A DNA stretch of 64,000 nt from Pseudomonas agarici (GCF_900109755.1 NZ_FOAR01000002.1:276728-340727), one strand, 5' to 3'; positions 49,374 through 60,402 are shown, numbered from the stretch's first letter. The notes: generated by a model from the letters alone, not told the origin. Program-made: numbers and translations.

Positions 49374-49438
49374 CTATTCGGTTTCTACCCACGCTCCACG
49401 GTTGCCTATTTTGAAGTTCAACCGTTTCTGGGGGACGC

Positions 49439-51298
49439 ATGCTGCAAAATATCAGGGACAATTCACAAGGCTGGATTGCCAAGACTATTATCGGGGTCAT
49501 CGTCGCATTGATGGCGCTGACCGGTTTCGATGCCATTTTCCAGGCCACCTCCACCCGTCAGGACGCGGCCAAGGTCAATGGTGAGGAAATTACCCAGAAC
49601 GAACTGAGCCAGGCGGTCGACATGCAGCGCCGCCAGCTGATGCAACAGCTGGGCAAGGATTTCGATGCCTCGCTGCTGGATGAAAAGATGCTACGCGAAT
49701 CCGCTCTCAAGGGATTGATCGATCGCAAGCTGTTGCTGCAAGGCGCCGAGAAATCGAAATTCGCTTTCTCCGAGGCGGCGTTGGACCAGGTCATTCTGAT
49801 GACGCCTGAATTCCAGGTGGACGGCCAGTTCAGTGCCGACCGTTTCGATCAGGTAACTCGTCAGTTGGGTTACAGCCGCCTGCAGTTTCGCGAGATGCTG
49901 ACCCAGGAAATGCTGATTGGCCAGGTGCGCGCCGGTCTGGCGGGAAGCGGTTTCGTGACCGATGCCCAGGTGCTGGCCTTTGCCCGCCTGGAGAAGCAGA
50001 CCCGCGATTTCTCCTCTTTGAGCATCAAGTCCGACCCCTCGATCGTGAAGCTCAGCGATGATGAGGTCAAAGCGTACTACGACAAGCACGCCAAAGAGTT
50101 CATGACCCCGGATCAAGTGGTGGTGGATTACCTGGAGCTGAAGAAGTCTTCCTTCTTCGATCAGGTCAGCGTCAAGGACGAAGACCTGCAAGCGTCGTAT
50201 CGGAAAGAGACGGCCAACCTGTCGGAACAACGTCGGGCGGCACATATCCTGATCGAAGTAAACGACAAGGTCACTGACGCCCAGGCCAAGGCCAAGATCG
50301 AAGAGATCCAGCAGCGTCAGGCCAAGGGCGAGAACTTCGCCGCCCTGGCCAAGGAGTTCTCCCAGGATCCAGGTTCGGCCAGCAATGGCGGTGATCTCGG
50401 TTTCGCTGGTCCTGGCGTCTACGACCCGGCCTTTGAGAAAGCGCTGTACGCGTTGAACAAGGATCAGGTTTCAGGTCCGGTGCGCAGTGAGTTCGGTTAT
50501 CACCTGATCAAGCTGCTGGGTGTCGAAGCGCCTGAAGTGCCGACCTTTGCCAGCCTGAAAGACAAGCTGACCCGCGAATTGAAAGCGCAGCAGGTAGAGC
50601 AGCGTTTCGTCGAGGCGACCAAACAACTGGAGGACTCTTCGTTCGAAGCTTCCGATCTGGCCCAGCCGGCGCAGGATCTGAACCTGAAGCTGCAGACCTC
50701 CGCGCCATTCGGTCGTGAAGGTGGCCCAGGTGTGGCGGCGAATCGCGCTGTGGTGACGGCGGCGTTCAGCCCGGAAGTCCTCGACGAGGGGGCCAACAGC
50801 AGCGCCATCGAGCTGGATCCGGATACGGTCATCGTCTTGCGTGCCAAGGAGCATCGCAGGCCCGAGCAACTGCCGCTGGAGAGCGTGGACGCCAGTATTC
50901 GCAAGCAACTGACCCAGGAACATGCCACAGCGGATGCCAAGGTCAAGGCTGACGGACTGATCGCCAGCCTGCGTGATGGCAAGGCGCTGCCTTCCGGGTC
51001 GTCCTGGAAGGTACAAGAAGCTGTGACCCGTGGTCAGGAAGGTGTCGATCCTACCGTGCTGCAGGCGCTGTTCCGCATGCCCAAGCCTGTAGCCAAGGAC
51101 CAGCCGACCTTCAATACCGTGACCTTGGCTGATGGCAGCCTGGTGATCTTGCGCCTGAGTGGTGTCAATGAAGGTGCCGCGCCGAACGATGAAGAGAAAG
51201 CCTCCTACCGTCGCTTCCTCGCGTCGCGTCTTGGTCAACAGGACTTCGCCGCGTATCGTAAGCAACTCGAAAGCCAGGCAGATATCAAGCGCTTCTGA
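49439..51298 (+). CDS. ppiD: Periplasmic folding chaperone PpiD
   Basis: The 619-aa inner-membrane-anchored protein has one TM near the start (IAKTIIGVIVALMALTGF, about 13-30), a SurA-N-like chaperone region, and a parvulin domain at about 262-355 (RAAHILIEVNDKVTDAQAK ... GGDLGFAGPGVYDPAFE). PpiD helps newly exported proteins fold at the Sec translocon exit; its parvulin domain is often inactive in catalysis. GGGGGA lies upstream of the ATG. Confidence 0.95.
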   Translation: MLQNIRDNSQGWIAKTIIGVIVALMALTGFDAIFQATSTRQDAAKVNGEEITQNELSQAVDMQRRQLMQQLGKDFDASLLDEKMLRESALKGLIDRKLLLQGAEKSKFAFSEAALDQVILMTPEFQVDGQFSADRFDQVTRQLGYSRLQFREMLTQEMLIGQVRAGLAGSGFVTDAQVLAFARLEKQTRDFSSLSIKSDPSIVKLSDDEVKAYYDKHAKEFMTPDQVVVDYLELKKSSFFDQVSVKDEDLQASYRKETANLSEQRRAAHILIEVNDKVTDAQAKAKIEEIQQRQAKGENFAALAKEFSQDPGSASNGGDLGFAGPGVYDPAFEKALYALNKDQVSGPVRSEFGYHLIKLLGVEAPEVPTFASLKDKLTRELKAQQVEQRFVEATKQLEDSSFEASDLAQPAQDLNLKLQTSAPFGREGGPGVAANRAVVTAAFSPEVLDEGANSSAIELDPDTVIVLRAKEHRRPEQLPLESVDASIRKQLTQEHATADAKVKADGLIASLRDGKALPSGSSWKVQEAVTRGQEGVDPTVLQALFRMPKPVAKDQPTFNTVTLADGSLVILRLSGVNEGAAPNDEEKASYRRFLASRLGQQDFAAYRKQLESQADIKRF

Positions 51299-51318
51299 AG
51301 CCGCTGATATTGCTTAAC

Positions 51319-51362
51319 CACCTACAAGAAGGCCGCTCAATCGAGCGGCCTTCTTGTAGGTG
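51319..51362. terminator. 20-bp perfect hairpin between convergent ppiD and nppD
   Basis: CACCTACAAG... (51319-51338) and its exact complement (51343-51362) flank an AATC loop. The symmetric position suits termination from both sides. In P. aeruginosa fabI lies in this gap (from memory); here nothing else fits. Confidence 0.85.
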
Positions 51363-51381
51363 TGCTTCGAAGCACGGGCGA

Positions 51382-52995
51382 TCAGGGGGCGATCGGTTCG
51401 GGGGTGATGAACGCCGCTTCCAGCAGCCTTTTCGTATAGCGGTGCTGTGGCGCGGCAAAGATTGCCTGCGCCGCCCCTTGTTCGACCACCTGGCCATGCT
51501 TGATCACCATCAACTGATGGCTCAGCGCTTTGACCACCGCCAGATCGTGGCTGATAAACAGGTAGGTCAGGTTGTACTTGATCTGTAGCGAGCGCAGCAA
51601 CTCGACCACTTGTCGCTGCACGGTCCGGTCGAGGGCCGAAGTCGGTTCGTCCAGGAGGATCAACGCCGGTTTGAGGACCAGGGCCCGGGCGATAGCGATC
51701 CGTTGGCGCTGTCCACCGGAGAACTCGTGGGGATATCGATGTCGGGTTTGCGGGTCGAGGCCGACTTCTTTCAGCGCGGCAATGATTGCCTGTTCCTGCT
51801 CGGGCGGTGTGCCGATCTTATGGATACGCAGGCCCTCTCCAACAATCTCGCTGACACACATGCGCGGACTGAGGCTGCCGAACGGGTCCTGGAACACTAC
51901 CTGCATTTCCCGCCGCAATGGTCGCACCCGTTGCTGGGACAAGCAGCTCAACGACTGGCCGTCGAAGCGGATATCGCCTTTGCTGGCGATCAACCGCAGG
52001 ATCGCCAAGCCCAGGGTCGACTTGCCCGAGCCGCTTTCACCGACGATTCCCAGAGTCTGGCCCTGGGGCAGGCTGAAGTTGATGCCGTCCACCGCCTTGA
52101 CATGGTCCACGGTTCTGCGCAGCAGGCCTTTCTTGATCGGGAACCAGACCTTCAGGTCCTCCACTTCCAGCAAGGGTGCGCCGGCCTGGTTCGCCGCCGG
52201 CTCGCCGCGCGGTTCGGCGCTTAGCAACTCGCAGGTGTAGGGATGTTGTGGCTGGCGGAACAGCACCTCGCCGTCTGCCTGCTCAACGATGCGCCCGCTC
52301 TGCATCACACAGACCCGATGGGCGATCCGTCGCACGAGGTTGAGGTCATGACTGATCAGCAGCAGTGCCATGCCCAGGCGCGCCTGAAGCTCCTTGAGCA
52401 AATCGAGGATTTTCAGTTGTACGGTGACATCCAGTGCCGTGGTCGGCTCGTCGGCGATCAGCAGCTCGGGTTCGTTGGCCAGCGCCATGGCGATCATCAC
52501 GCGTTGGCGCTGACCGCCGGAGAGCTCGTGCGGCAGTGCCTTGAGGCGTTTGTGCGGCTCGGGTATGCCCACCAGTTCCAATAGTTCCAGGGTGCGTCGT
52601 GTGGCCACCTTGCCGGTCAATCCCTTGTGGATACAGAGCACTTCATTGATCTGCTTCTCGATGGAGTGCAGTGGGTTCAACGAGGTCATCGGCTCCTGGA
52701 AGATCATCGCGATGCGGTTGCCGCGAATATGTCGCAGGGTTTTCTCCTTGAGGGCCAGTAGGTCCTGTCCGGAGTACTGGATGGTACCACTGGGGTGGTG
52801 CGCCAGTGGGTAGGGCAGCAGACGCAGGATTGAGTGCGCCGTTACGGACTTGCCCGAACCGCTTTCGCCGACCAGTGCCAGGGTTTCCCCGCGACGGATA
52901 TCGAAGCTGACGTTCTCGACCACGCGCTGGCGGTATTGGCCGACGACAAATTCCACCGTGAGGTCGCGCACTTCGATCAGATTGTCGTTATCCAT
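51382..52995 (-). CDS. nppD: Peptide ABC transporter ATPase with two nucleotide-binding domains (NppD/YejF)
   Basis: This 537-aa fusion of two oligopeptide-type ABC domains has a first domain with Walker [13 protein letters not shown] near 42, [15 protein letters not shown] and [12 protein letters not shown], and a second domain with [15 protein letters not shown] near 325, [15 protein letters not shown] and [12 protein letters not shown]. Both active sites look complete. It powers import of peptides through the permeases encoded just upstream; the P. aeruginosa homologue is reported to take up peptidyl nucleoside antibiotics. The start at 52995 is one base after the upstream stop. It ends the operon. 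Confidence 0.93.
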   Translation of the reverse strand: MDNDNLIEVRDLTVEFVVGQYRQRVVENVSFDIRRGETLALVGESGSGKSVTAHSILRLLPYPLAHHPSGTIQYSGQDLLALKEKTLRHIRGNRIAMIFQEPMTSLNPLHSIEKQINEVLCIHKGLTGKVATRRTLELLELVGIPEPHKRLKALPHELSGGQRQRVMIAMALANEPELLIADEPTTALDVTVQLKILDLLKELQARLGMALLLISHDLNLVRRIAHRVCVMQSGRIVEQADGEVLFRQPQHPYTCELLSAEPRGEPAANQAGAPLLEVEDLKVWFPIKKGLLRRTVDHVKAVDGINFSLPQGQTLGIVGESGSGKSTLGLAILRLIASKGDIRFDGQSLSCLSQQRVRPLRREMQVVFQDPFGSLSPRMCVSEIVGEGLRIHKIGTPPEQEQAIIAALKEVGLDPQTRHRYPHEFSGGQRQRIAIARALVLKPALILLDEPTSALDRTVQRQVVELLRSLQIKYNLTYLFISHDLAVVKALSHQLMVIKHGQVVEQGAAQAIFAAPQHRYTKRLLEAAFITPEPIAP

Positions 52996-52996
52996 G

Positions 52997-54016
52997 TTAT
53001 TTCCTCGGATCGAAGGCATCGCGAGCGGACTCGCCGATAAAGACCAGCAAGCTCAGCATGATTGCCAGTACGGCGAAGGCACTCATGCCCAGCCACGGCG
53101 CTTGCAGATTGGACTTGCCCTGGGCTACCAGTTCGCCGAGCGACGGTGCCCCTGGCGGCAGGCCAAAACCGAGGAAGTCCAGCGCGGTCAGCGTACCGAT
53201 GGCGCCGGTGAGAATGAACGGCATGAAGGTCATGGTCGAGACCATCGCATTGGGTAGGATGTGCCGGAACATGATCGCGCCGTTCTGCATGCCCAGCGCC
53301 CGGGCCGCGCGGACATATTCCAGGTTGCGGCCACGGAGGAATTCGGCGCGGACCACATCCACCAGGCTCATCCAGGAGAACAGCAGCATGATCCCCAGCA
53401 GCCACCAGAAGTTCGGCTGGACGAAGCTGGCGAGGATGATCAGCAGGTAGAGCACCGGCAGGCCCGACCAGATCTCCAGGAAGCGCTGGCCGGTCAAATC
53501 GACCCAACCGCCATAGAAACCCTGCAAGGCACCGGCAATCACCCCGATAATCGAGCTGAGGACCGTCAGTGTCAGGGCGAACAGCACCGAGATGCGAAAA
53601 CCGTAGATCACTCGGGCGAGCACGTCACGGCCCTGGTCGTCGGTCCCCAGCAGGTTGTCCGCCGAGGGCGGAGCGGGCGCCGGGACTTTCAGGTCATAGT
53701 TGATGGTCTGATAGCTGAATGGGATCGGTGCCCAGATCACCCAGGCCTCCTTGGCCTTCATCAGCTCGCGGATATACGGGCTCTTGTAGTTGGCCTCCAG
53801 TGGGAACTCACCGCCGAAAGTGGTTTCCGGGTAGCGCTTGAGGGCCGGGAAATACCAATCACCGTCGTAATGCACCAGCAACGGCTTGTCATTGGCGATC
53901 AACTCGGCGCCTAGGCTCAGGCCGAACAGGATCAGGAACAACCACAATGACCACCACCCGCGCTTGTTGGCCTTGAAGCGTTCGAATCGTCGGCGATTGA
54001 TGGGAGATAATTTCAT
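52997..54016 (-). CDS. nppC: Peptide ABC transporter permease (NppC/YejE)
   Basis: The 339-aa DppC-type permease has an N-terminal TM (about 19-40) followed by a long periplasmic loop (about 40-130; GDWYFPALKRYPETTFGGEFPLE) typical of YejE, then five more TMs with the EAA loop RNLEYVRAARALGMQNGAIMFRHILPNA near 240. The ATG at 54016 follows the nppB stop by one base and has GGGAG upstream; an earlier in-frame ATG at 54037 lies inside nppB. Confidence 0.92.
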   Translation of the reverse strand: MKLSPINRRRFERFKANKRGWWSLWLFLILFGLSLGAELIANDKPLLVHYDGDWYFPALKRYPETTFGGEFPLEANYKSPYIRELMKAKEAWVIWAPIPFSYQTINYDLKVPAPAPPSADNLLGTDDQGRDVLARVIYGFRISVLFALTLTVLSSIIGVIAGALQGFYGGWVDLTGQRFLEIWSGLPVLYLLIILASFVQPNFWWLLGIMLLFSWMSLVDVVRAEFLRGRNLEYVRAARALGMQNGAIMFRHILPNAMVSTMTFMPFILTGAIGTLTALDFLGFGLPPGAPSLGELVAQGKSNLQAPWLGMSAFAVLAIMLSLLVFIGESARDAFDPRK

Positions 54017-54017
54017 C

Positions 54018-55091
54018 TCAATGCTCCCGGTGTTCAAAGTCGATACGCGGGTCGACCAGGGTATAGGTCAGGTCGCCGATCAGTTTTACCACCAGGCCCA
54101 GCAGGGTGAAGATGAACAGAGTACCGAATACCACCGGATAATCACGATTGATCGCCGCCTCGAAGCTCATCAGGCCGAGGCCGTCGAGGGAGAAGATCAC
54201 CTCCACCAACAACGAGCCGGTAAAAAAGATGCCGATGAAGGCCGACGGAAAACCGGCAATCACCAGCAGCATGGCGTTGCGGAACACATGGCCGTAGAGG
54301 ATGCGCCGTTGCGTCAGGCCCTTGGCCTTTGCGGTGACCACGTATTGTTTGTTGATTTCATCGAGAAAGCTGTTCTTGGTCAGCAGGGTCAAGGTGGCGA
54401 AGTTGCCGATGACCAGTGCGGTGACGGGCAGGGCCAAGTGCCAGAAGTAGTCGAGGATCTTGCCGCCCAGGCTCAACTGGTCGAAGTCGTTCGAGGTCAA
54501 TCCGCGCAGGGGAAACCAGTTCAGATAACTGCCGCCGGCAAATACCACGATCAGCAGGATTGCGAATAGGAACGCCGGGATGGCGTAACCGACGATGATC
54601 GCCGAACTGGTCCAGACATCGAAATGGCTACCATGGCGGGTGGCCTTGGCGATCCCCAGCGGGATTGAAACCAGGTACATGATCAGGGTGCTCCACAACC
54701 CGAGCGAGATCGACACCGGCATCTTTTCCCGGATCAGGTCGATGACCTTGGCGTCGCGGAAGAAGCTGTCGCCGAAGTCCAGGGTTGCGTAGTTCTTGAG
54801 CATGATCCACAAACGTTCCGGCGCCGACTTGTCGAAGCCGTACAGGTGCTCGATTTCCTTCACCAGCGCCGGGTCCAGACCTTGGGCGCCGCGATAGTTG
54901 GAACCGGCTACCGAGACTTCCGAACCACCCCCGGCGATCCGGCTGGTGGCGCCCTCGAAGCCCTCGAGCTTGGCGATCATCTGTTCCACCGGGCCGCCAG
55001 GGGCGGCCTGAATGATCACGAAGTTGATCAGCAGAATACCGAACAGGGTCGGGATGATCAGCAGCAGCCGCCGAAAAATATAAGCCAGCAT
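54018..55091 (-). CDS. nppB: Peptide ABC transporter permease (NppB/YejB)
   Basis: The 357-aa DppB-type permease starts [19 protein letters not shown] (TM1) and has an extended periplasmic region (about 35-130), then five TMs with the EAA loop [28 protein letters not shown] near 255-282. It begins four bases after the binding-protein stop, so the operon is tightly packed. Confidence 0.92.
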   Translation of the reverse strand: MLAYIFRRLLLIIPTLFGILLINFVIIQAAPGGPVEQMIAKLEGFEGATSRIAGGGSEVSVAGSNYRGAQGLDPALVKEIEHLYGFDKSAPERLWIMLKNYATLDFGDSFFRDAKVIDLIREKMPVSISLGLWSTLIMYLVSIPLGIAKATRHGSHFDVWTSSAIIVGYAIPAFLFAILLIVVFAGGSYLNWFPLRGLTSNDFDQLSLGGKILDYFWHLALPVTALVIGNFATLTLLTKNSFLDEINKQYVVTAKAKGLTQRRILYGHVFRNAMLLVIAGFPSAFIGIFFTGSLLVEVIFSLDGLGLMSFEAAINRDYPVVFGTLFIFTLLGLVVKLIGDLTYTLVDPRIDFEHREH

Positions 55092-55095
55092 CTTA

Positions 55096-56940
55096 TTATT
55101 GCTCCGCGCTTGTGCTGTTGGTTTTTTCCAGTGATACCGCCGGTTTGGCGTCCGGATTGATCCACCAGGTGGACGTGCCGATCTCATAGGTTGGCGAGAT
55201 TTTCGGATGGCCGATATGGTCCCAGTAGGCAACGCGCCACGTCTTGATGTGCCAGTTCGGGATGACGTAGAACCCCCATTGCAGTACGCGGTCCAGCGCC
55301 CTGGCATGGCTCACCAGGCTCTGTCGGGAGTCGGCGTTGATCAGTTGCTCCACCAGGGTATCCACCGCCGGGTCCTTGAGGCCCATGATATTGCGGCTGC
55401 CGGGCTTGTCGGCACTGGCCGACATCCAGAACTCGCGCTGCTCGTTACCGGGCGAGCTGGATTGTGGGAAGCTGCCGACGACCATGTCGAAATCGCGCGA
55501 ACGCAGGCGGTTGATGTACTGGGAAACATCGACCCGACGAATCACCAGATTGATGCCCAGGTCGCTGAGGTTGCGTTTGAACGGTAGCAGCACCCGCTCG
55601 AACTCGGTCTGGGCCAACAGGAATTCAATGCTCACTGGCTTGCCGTGGGTATCGACCATTTTGTCGTCGACAATATGCCAGCCGGCTTCGAGCAACAGTT
55701 GATAGGCACGGCGTTGCTGGTTGCGGATCATTCCGCTGCCGTCACAAAGCGGTGGTTGGAAGGGCTGGTCGAATACCGGTTCGGGGACTTGGCCGCGCAA
55801 AGGTTCGAGAATGGCCAGTTGGGCCTCGTCCGGCAAGTCCGTGGCGGCCATTTCCGAGTTTTCGAAGTAGCTGCGGGTACGGGTATAGGCGCCGTTGAAC
55901 AGTTGCTTGTTGCTCCATTCGAAGTCGAACAGCAGGCTCAGGGCCTCGCGCACGCGGATATCCTGGAACATCGGTTTGCGCAGATTGTAGACGAACCCCT
56001 GCATGCCGGTCGGATTGCCGTTGGCGATCTGTTCCTTGATCAGGCGCCCCTGAGTCACGGCGGGCGTGTTGTAGGCGTTCGCCCAGTTCTTCGCGCTCAT
56101 CTCCAGCCAGTAATCGAACTGCCCGGCCTTCAGGGCTTCGAGGGCGACGCTGTTGTCGCGATAGTAATCGGTGGTCAGCACATCGAAGTTGTAGAACCCA
56201 CGATTGATCGGCAGGTCCCTGGCCCAATAGTCCTTCACCCGTTCATAACGTATCGAGCGTCCGGCTTTGACCTCGGCCACCTTGTACGGGCCGCTGCCAA
56301 GGGGGAACTCCAGGTTGCCCTTGGTGAAATCGCGCGAGGCCCACCAGTGCTTGGGCAGTACTGGCAACTGGCCAAGGATCAGTGGCAGCTCCCGGTTGTT
56401 GGTATGTTTGAACTTGAACAACACTCGTAACGGATCTTCCTCGATCACCTCGGCGACATCCGCGTAGTAGGCGCGATAGAGCGGGGCGCCCTGCTTGATC
56501 AGGGTCTGGAAGCTGAATACGACGTCGTCGGCGCGCATCGGATGGCCGTCATGGAAGCGGGCTTCGGGGCGCAGATAGAAGCGCACCCAGCCGTTGTCCG
56601 GGGCTTTTTCGATCCTGGCAGCCACCAGCCCGTACTCGGTGAAGGGCTCGTCCAGGCCCTGGCGAGCCAAAGTGTCGTAGATCAGGCCAATATCCTCGGC
56701 CGGCACGCCCTTGCTGATAAAGGGGTTGAGACTGTCGAAACCGCCGGAGGCCGATTGCCGAAAAGTGCCGCCCTTGGGCGCCTCGGGATTGACGAAGTCG
56801 ACATGCTTGAAATCGGCGGGGTATTTCGGTGGCTCATCATAGAGCGTCAGGGCATGTTGCGGGGCGGCACTGGCGAAACCGATCATCCCGGTCAACAACA
56901 GGCCGCTGGCGGACAGCAACAGGGTACGCAAGGGCATCAT
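55096..56940 (-). CDS. nppA2: Peptide-binding protein (NppA2/YejA type)
   Basis: The 614-aa periplasmic solute-binding protein of the DppA/OppA (SBP_bac_5) family has a signal peptide ending near ASA-AP (about 26). The N-terminal [29 protein letters not shown] is typical of Yej[18 protein letters not shown] near 150 is the family hallmark. The ATG at 56940 overlaps the stop of the first binding protein (ATGA). It is a second, paralogous receptor for the same permease pair. Confidence 0.9.
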   Translation of the reverse strand: MMPLRTLLLSASGLLLTGMIGFASAAPQHALTLYDEPPKYPADFKHVDFVNPEAPKGGTFRQSASGGFDSLNPFISKGVPAEDIGLIYDTLARQGLDEPFTEYGLVAARIEKAPDNGWVRFYLRPEARFHDGHPMRADDVVFSFQTLIKQGAPLYRAYYADVAEVIEEDPLRVLFKFKHTNNRELPLILGQLPVLPKHWWASRDFTKGNLEFPLGSGPYKVAEVKAGRSIRYERVKDYWARDLPINRGFYNFDVLTTDYYRDNSVALEALKAGQFDYWLEMSAKNWANAYNTPAVTQGRLIKEQIANGNPTGMQGFVYNLRKPMFQDIRVREALSLLFDFEWSNKQLFNGAYTRTRSYFENSEMAATDLPDEAQLAILEPLRGQVPEPVFDQPFQPPLCDGSGMIRNQQRRAYQLLLEAGWHIVDDKMVDTHGKPVSIEFLLAQTEFERVLLPFKRNLSDLGINLVIRRVDVSQYINRLRSRDFDMVVGSFPQSSSPGNEQREFWMSASADKPGSRNIMGLKDPAVDTLVEQLINADSRQSLVSHARALDRVLQWGFYVIPNWHIKTWRVAYWDHIGHPKISPTYEIGTSTWWINPDAKPAVSLEKTNSTSAEQ

Positions 56941-58766
56941 GGGGCTTTCTCCGAAGCTTTTATCCACCAGGCACTCAGGCCCAGGGTGTACGGCGGGGTG
57001 GTGATGAAAGCGAACCGGTTGCGGTAGGCCAGGCGATGATAATTGAGGTACCAATTAGGAATCATGTAGTGGTGCCATAACAGTACCCGATCAAGGGCAC
57101 GTCCCGCGGCCAATTGTTCGTCCCTTGAGTGGGCCGCCAGCAGGACGTCGAGCAAATGGTCGACCACCGGGTTGGCAACGCCCGCGTAATTCTTGCTGCC
57201 CTTGATGGCCGCTTGCGTGGAGTGAAAGTACTGCCATTGTTCAAGGCCTGGGCTGAGGGTCTGGTCAAGGGTCATCAGGATCATGTCGAAATCGAACTGA
57301 TCGAGACGCTGCTTGTACTGGGCACGATCCACTGTTCTCAGGTGGGCGTCTATACCGATGCCGGCGAGGTTCTCGATATAGGGTTGCAGAATCCGCTCCA
57401 GGTTCGGGTTGACCAATAGGATCTCGAAGCGCAGCGGCTGCCCGGCGCTATTGAGCAGATGCTGGCCTTCGAGTTTCCAGCCTGCCTCCTTCAACAGGTC
57501 CAAGGCCTGGCGCAGGGTTTCGCGAGGAATGCCGCGACCGTCGGTCCGGGGTAGGCTGAATGTCTGGCTGAACAGACCGCTGGGTAACTGATTCCGGTAT
57601 GGCGAGAGCAGCAGCCATTCCTGCCCAAGCGGCAGGCCACTGGCGGCAAATTCGCTGTTGGGGTAATAGCTCAGGGCGCGTTGGTAGGCGCCGCCGAACA
57701 GAGTCCGGTTGGCCCACTCAAAGTCGAACATCAACCCCATGGCTTCGCGCACTTTGTCCTTGGCAAAGGCTCCGCGACGGCTGTTCATGAACAGGCCTTG
57801 GGTTTGGGTCGGAATCTGGTGGGCAATCTGTGCCTTGATCACCTCGCCGCGAGCGACTGCGGGAAAGTGGTAGCCGGTGTTCCAATTCTTCGCCTGGTGT
57901 TCGATGTAGATATCGAACTCACCCGCTTTGAAGGCTTCGAAGGCAACGTTGCTATCACGATAGAACTCGACTTCGACGCGGTCGAAATTGTATTTGCCGC
58001 GATTGACTGGCAGGTTCTCGCCCCACCAGTTCTTCACGCGCTCGAATATCAGTTGCCGGCCGGGCCGGACTTGAGTAATGCGGTAGGGGCCGCTCCCCAG
58101 TGGTGGCTCGAAGGTCGTCGCCTGGAAGTTGCGACTCTGCCAGTAGTGCTGCGCCATTACTGGTAATTCGCCCAGGCGCAGGATCAACAATGGATTGCCC
58201 GAGCGCTTGAAGACAAAACGGATCCGTCGCGGTCCGAGTACATCGACCCGTGAAACCTCCTGCAGGTTGGTCCGGTATTGAGGATGACCCTCCTTGAGCA
58301 GCAGGCGGTAGGAAAAGGCGACGTCATCGGCGGTGATTGGCGTGCCATCGTGAAAGCGCGCTTCGGGACGCAGATTGAACACCACCCAACTGCGATCCTC
58401 GCTGTATTCCACCGATTGTGCGATCAATCCGTAGCTGGAGGTCGGTTCGTCGCCAGAGGGGGCATACTGGCCGGTGCCGACCATCAGGGTTTCATTCAGC
58501 TCGTTGATGCCGTATTGCAAGAAGTTCGCGGTCGAGACCGGGCTGGTGCCCTTGAGGGTATAGGGGTTGAGCGTGTCGAAGGTGCCGAGCGCCATGAGCC
58601 GCAAGGTGCCGCCCTTGGGCGCGTGCGCATTGACCCAATCGAAATGGGTGAACCTGGCGGGGTACTTGAGCGTGCCGAATTGCGCATAACCATGGCTTTC
58701 GCTGATCGTCGCGCTTGCGGGAGAGCTCAAGGCCAGGCTGATGAAGAGCAGAAGGAGAGGACGCAT
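56937..58766 (-). CDS. nppA1: Peptide-binding protein (NppA1/YejA type)
   Basis: The 609-aa periplasmic binding protein opens the npp operon. Its signal peptide is MRPLLLLFISLALSSPASA, and the mature protein begins TISESHGYAQFGTLKYPARF. It carries HAPKGGTLRLMALGTFDTLNP and RFHDGTPITADDVAFSY, in parallel with NppA2. The start at 58766 gives a clean signal peptide. Having two receptors suggests different peptide preferences. Confidence 0.9.
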   Translation of the reverse strand: MRPLLLLFISLALSSPASATISESHGYAQFGTLKYPARFTHFDWVNAHAPKGGTLRLMALGTFDTLNPYTLKGTSPVSTANFLQYGINELNETLMVGTGQYAPSGDEPTSSYGLIAQSVEYSEDRSWVVFNLRPEARFHDGTPITADDVAFSYRLLLKEGHPQYRTNLQEVSRVDVLGPRRIRFVFKRSGNPLLILRLGELPVMAQHYWQSRNFQATTFEPPLGSGPYRITQVRPGRQLIFERVKNWWGENLPVNRGKYNFDRVEVEFYRDSNVAFEAFKAGEFDIYIEHQAKNWNTGYHFPAVARGEVIKAQIAHQIPTQTQGLFMNSRRGAFAKDKVREAMGLMFDFEWANRTLFGGAYQRALSYYPNSEFAASGLPLGQEWLLLSPYRNQLPSGLFSQTFSLPRTDGRGIPRETLRQALDLLKEAGWKLEGQHLLNSAGQPLRFEILLVNPNLERILQPYIENLAGIGIDAHLRTVDRAQYKQRLDQFDFDMILMTLDQTLSPGLEQWQYFHSTQAAIKGSKNYAGVANPVVDHLLDVLLAAHSRDEQLAAGRALDRVLLWHHYMIPNWYLNYHRLAYRNRFAFITTPPYTLGLSAWWIKASEKAP

Positions 58767-58860
58767 CAAGTCAGAGATCCGATCCAGGCAGCTTGGGCTA
58801 TGTGGATCGTACCTTAACAGCTTGTATCGACAGGAAAAAGGCACGGATCAAGACGTTGAT

Positions 58861-58893
58861 CCGGTAGCGAGCGGCCAACCCGCTCGCTACCGG
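58861..58893 (-). terminator. Hairpin downstream of mltD (REP-like)
   Basis: CCGGTAGCGAGCGG, loop CCAAC, CCGCTCGCTACCGG: 14-bp perfect stem, 7 bases past the mltD stop on the minus strand. The core resembles Pseudomonas REP sequences. Confidence 0.75.
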
Positions 58894-58899
58894 CGGGGC

Positions 58900-60303
58900 T
58901 CAGCGCGACTGGGAAACCGTCAGGATCTGGCCTGGTTTCAAGGCCTGGCCGGTGCGCGGGTTGAGGCGCTTGAGGTGTTGCATCTCAAGGTTGAAGCGCT
59001 TGGCGACGATGTACAACGAGTCGCCTTTCTGGACTTTGTAAGTCGTGGCCTGTTGGCTGGCCTCAGCCCGGACATTGTCCTGCATGACCAGGGTCTGGCC
59101 GATCTTCAGCTTCTGGCCGGATAACTTGTTCCAGTGCTGCAAGTCCTTGACATCAACTTTGTTGGCCTTGGCGATCGAGGTCAGGTTGTCGCCGTTCTTG
59201 ACCTTGTAGCGGCGGTTCAGGCGTACCGGGTCATTGCTGGCGACGTTTTCGAATACCGGCTTTTTTGGCCGCAAGCTGACCAGTTCCTCGGGTTTGAGGT
59301 TCGACAGGCTGGCGGTCAGCAATTGTGCCTTGGAGCTCGGCACCAACAGGTGTTGCGGACCATCAAGGGTCGCCTTCTGTTTGTAGGCCGGATTCAATTG
59401 GATCATCTCGTCTTCGTCGATCTCGGCCAGGGCCGCGACGCGAGAAAGGTCCATCGGTTGATTGACTTCGACGGTAGCGAAATAAGGCTCGTTGGCAATT
59501 GGATTGAGGTTCACGCCGTAGGCTTCGGGCGCCATGACCACCTGGGACAGGGCCAGCAGCTTGGGCACGTAGTCACGGGTTTCCTGGGGCAGCGGCAGGT
59601 TCCAGTAGTCGGTGGGCAGGCCGAGCTTTTCGTTACGCTCGATCGCCCGGCTGACAGTGCCTTCACCGGCATTGTAGGCCGCCAGGGCCAGCAGCCAGTC
59701 GCCGTTGAACATATCGTGCAGGCGGGTCAGATAGTTCATCGCCGCGAGGGTCGAGGCGGTGATGTCGCGACGACCGTCGTAGAAGCGATCCTGGCGCAGG
59801 TTGAAATAGCGCCCGGTGGATGGGATGAATTGCCACAGGCCCACTGCATCGGCACGTGAATAGGCCATCGGGTTGTAGGCACTTTCGATGACCGGCAACA
59901 GCGCCAGTTCCAGCGGCATATTGCGCTCTTCGAGGCGCTCGACGATGTAGTGAATGTAGAGGGTGCCGCGCTCGCCGGCATTTTCCAGGAACGAAGGGTT
60001 GCTGGCGAACCACAAGCGCTGCTGTTCGATACGCGGGTTCACCCCCAGGCCATCTTGCAGCTTGAAGCCCTGGCGCATGCGCTCCCAGACATCCTGAGGT
60101 GGCGTTGGGTTGGCTTTTTCGCCGAGCCAGATGGGTTTTTGCTTGATCCTGGCGCTGAGGTTCGGGGCCGGTTCGGTGCTGTTATCTGCCGGATGATGAA
60201 AGCTTTGGCAGCCCGCCAGGGTGGCGGACACAGCCACCGCGATAGCTTGAGCCAATCGCGTCAACGCGTCTTTATTGATGGATTTTCGGTTAAGTGACGA
60301 CAT
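58900..60303 (-). CDS. mltD: Membrane-bound lytic murein transglycosylase D
   Basis: The 467-aa outer-membrane lipoprotein cleaves peptidoglycan glycan strands. The lipobox LAGC places the lipidated Cys at 32. The SLT domain carries the catalytic Glu in LLPVIESAYNPMAYS (about 137-151), GLWQFIPSTGRYF and AYNAGEGTVSRAI. Two LysM repeats at the C-terminus (RYKVKNGDNLTSIAK near 366; TYKVQKGDSLYIVAK near 423) bind peptidoglycan. Confidence 0.96.
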   Translation of the reverse strand: MSSLNRKSINKDALTRLAQAIAVAVSATLAGCQSFHHPADNSTEPAPNLSARIKQKPIWLGEKANPTPPQDVWERMRQGFKLQDGLGVNPRIEQQRLWFASNPSFLENAGERGTLYIHYIVERLEERNMPLELALLPVIESAYNPMAYSRADAVGLWQFIPSTGRYFNLRQDRFYDGRRDITASTLAAMNYLTRLHDMFNGDWLLALAAYNAGEGTVSRAIERNEKLGLPTDYWNLPLPQETRDYVPKLLALSQVVMAPEAYGVNLNPIANEPYFATVEVNQPMDLSRVAALAEIDEDEMIQLNPAYKQKATLDGPQHLLVPSSKAQLLTASLSNLKPEELVSLRPKKPVFENVASNDPVRLNRRYKVKNGDNLTSIAKANKVDVKDLQHWNKLSGQKLKIGQTLVMQDNVRAEASQQATTYKVQKGDSLYIVAKRFNLEMQHLKRLNPRTGQALKPGQILTVSQSR

Positions 60304-60402
60304 TGGCTGGAAGGTAGTTCCGGGCGAAAATGTCGGGGGATTCTAGAAAGCGCTCAGGGTGCGGTCAACCATTCAGAATTTTTGTGCCAACCGCACCACA
60401 GA

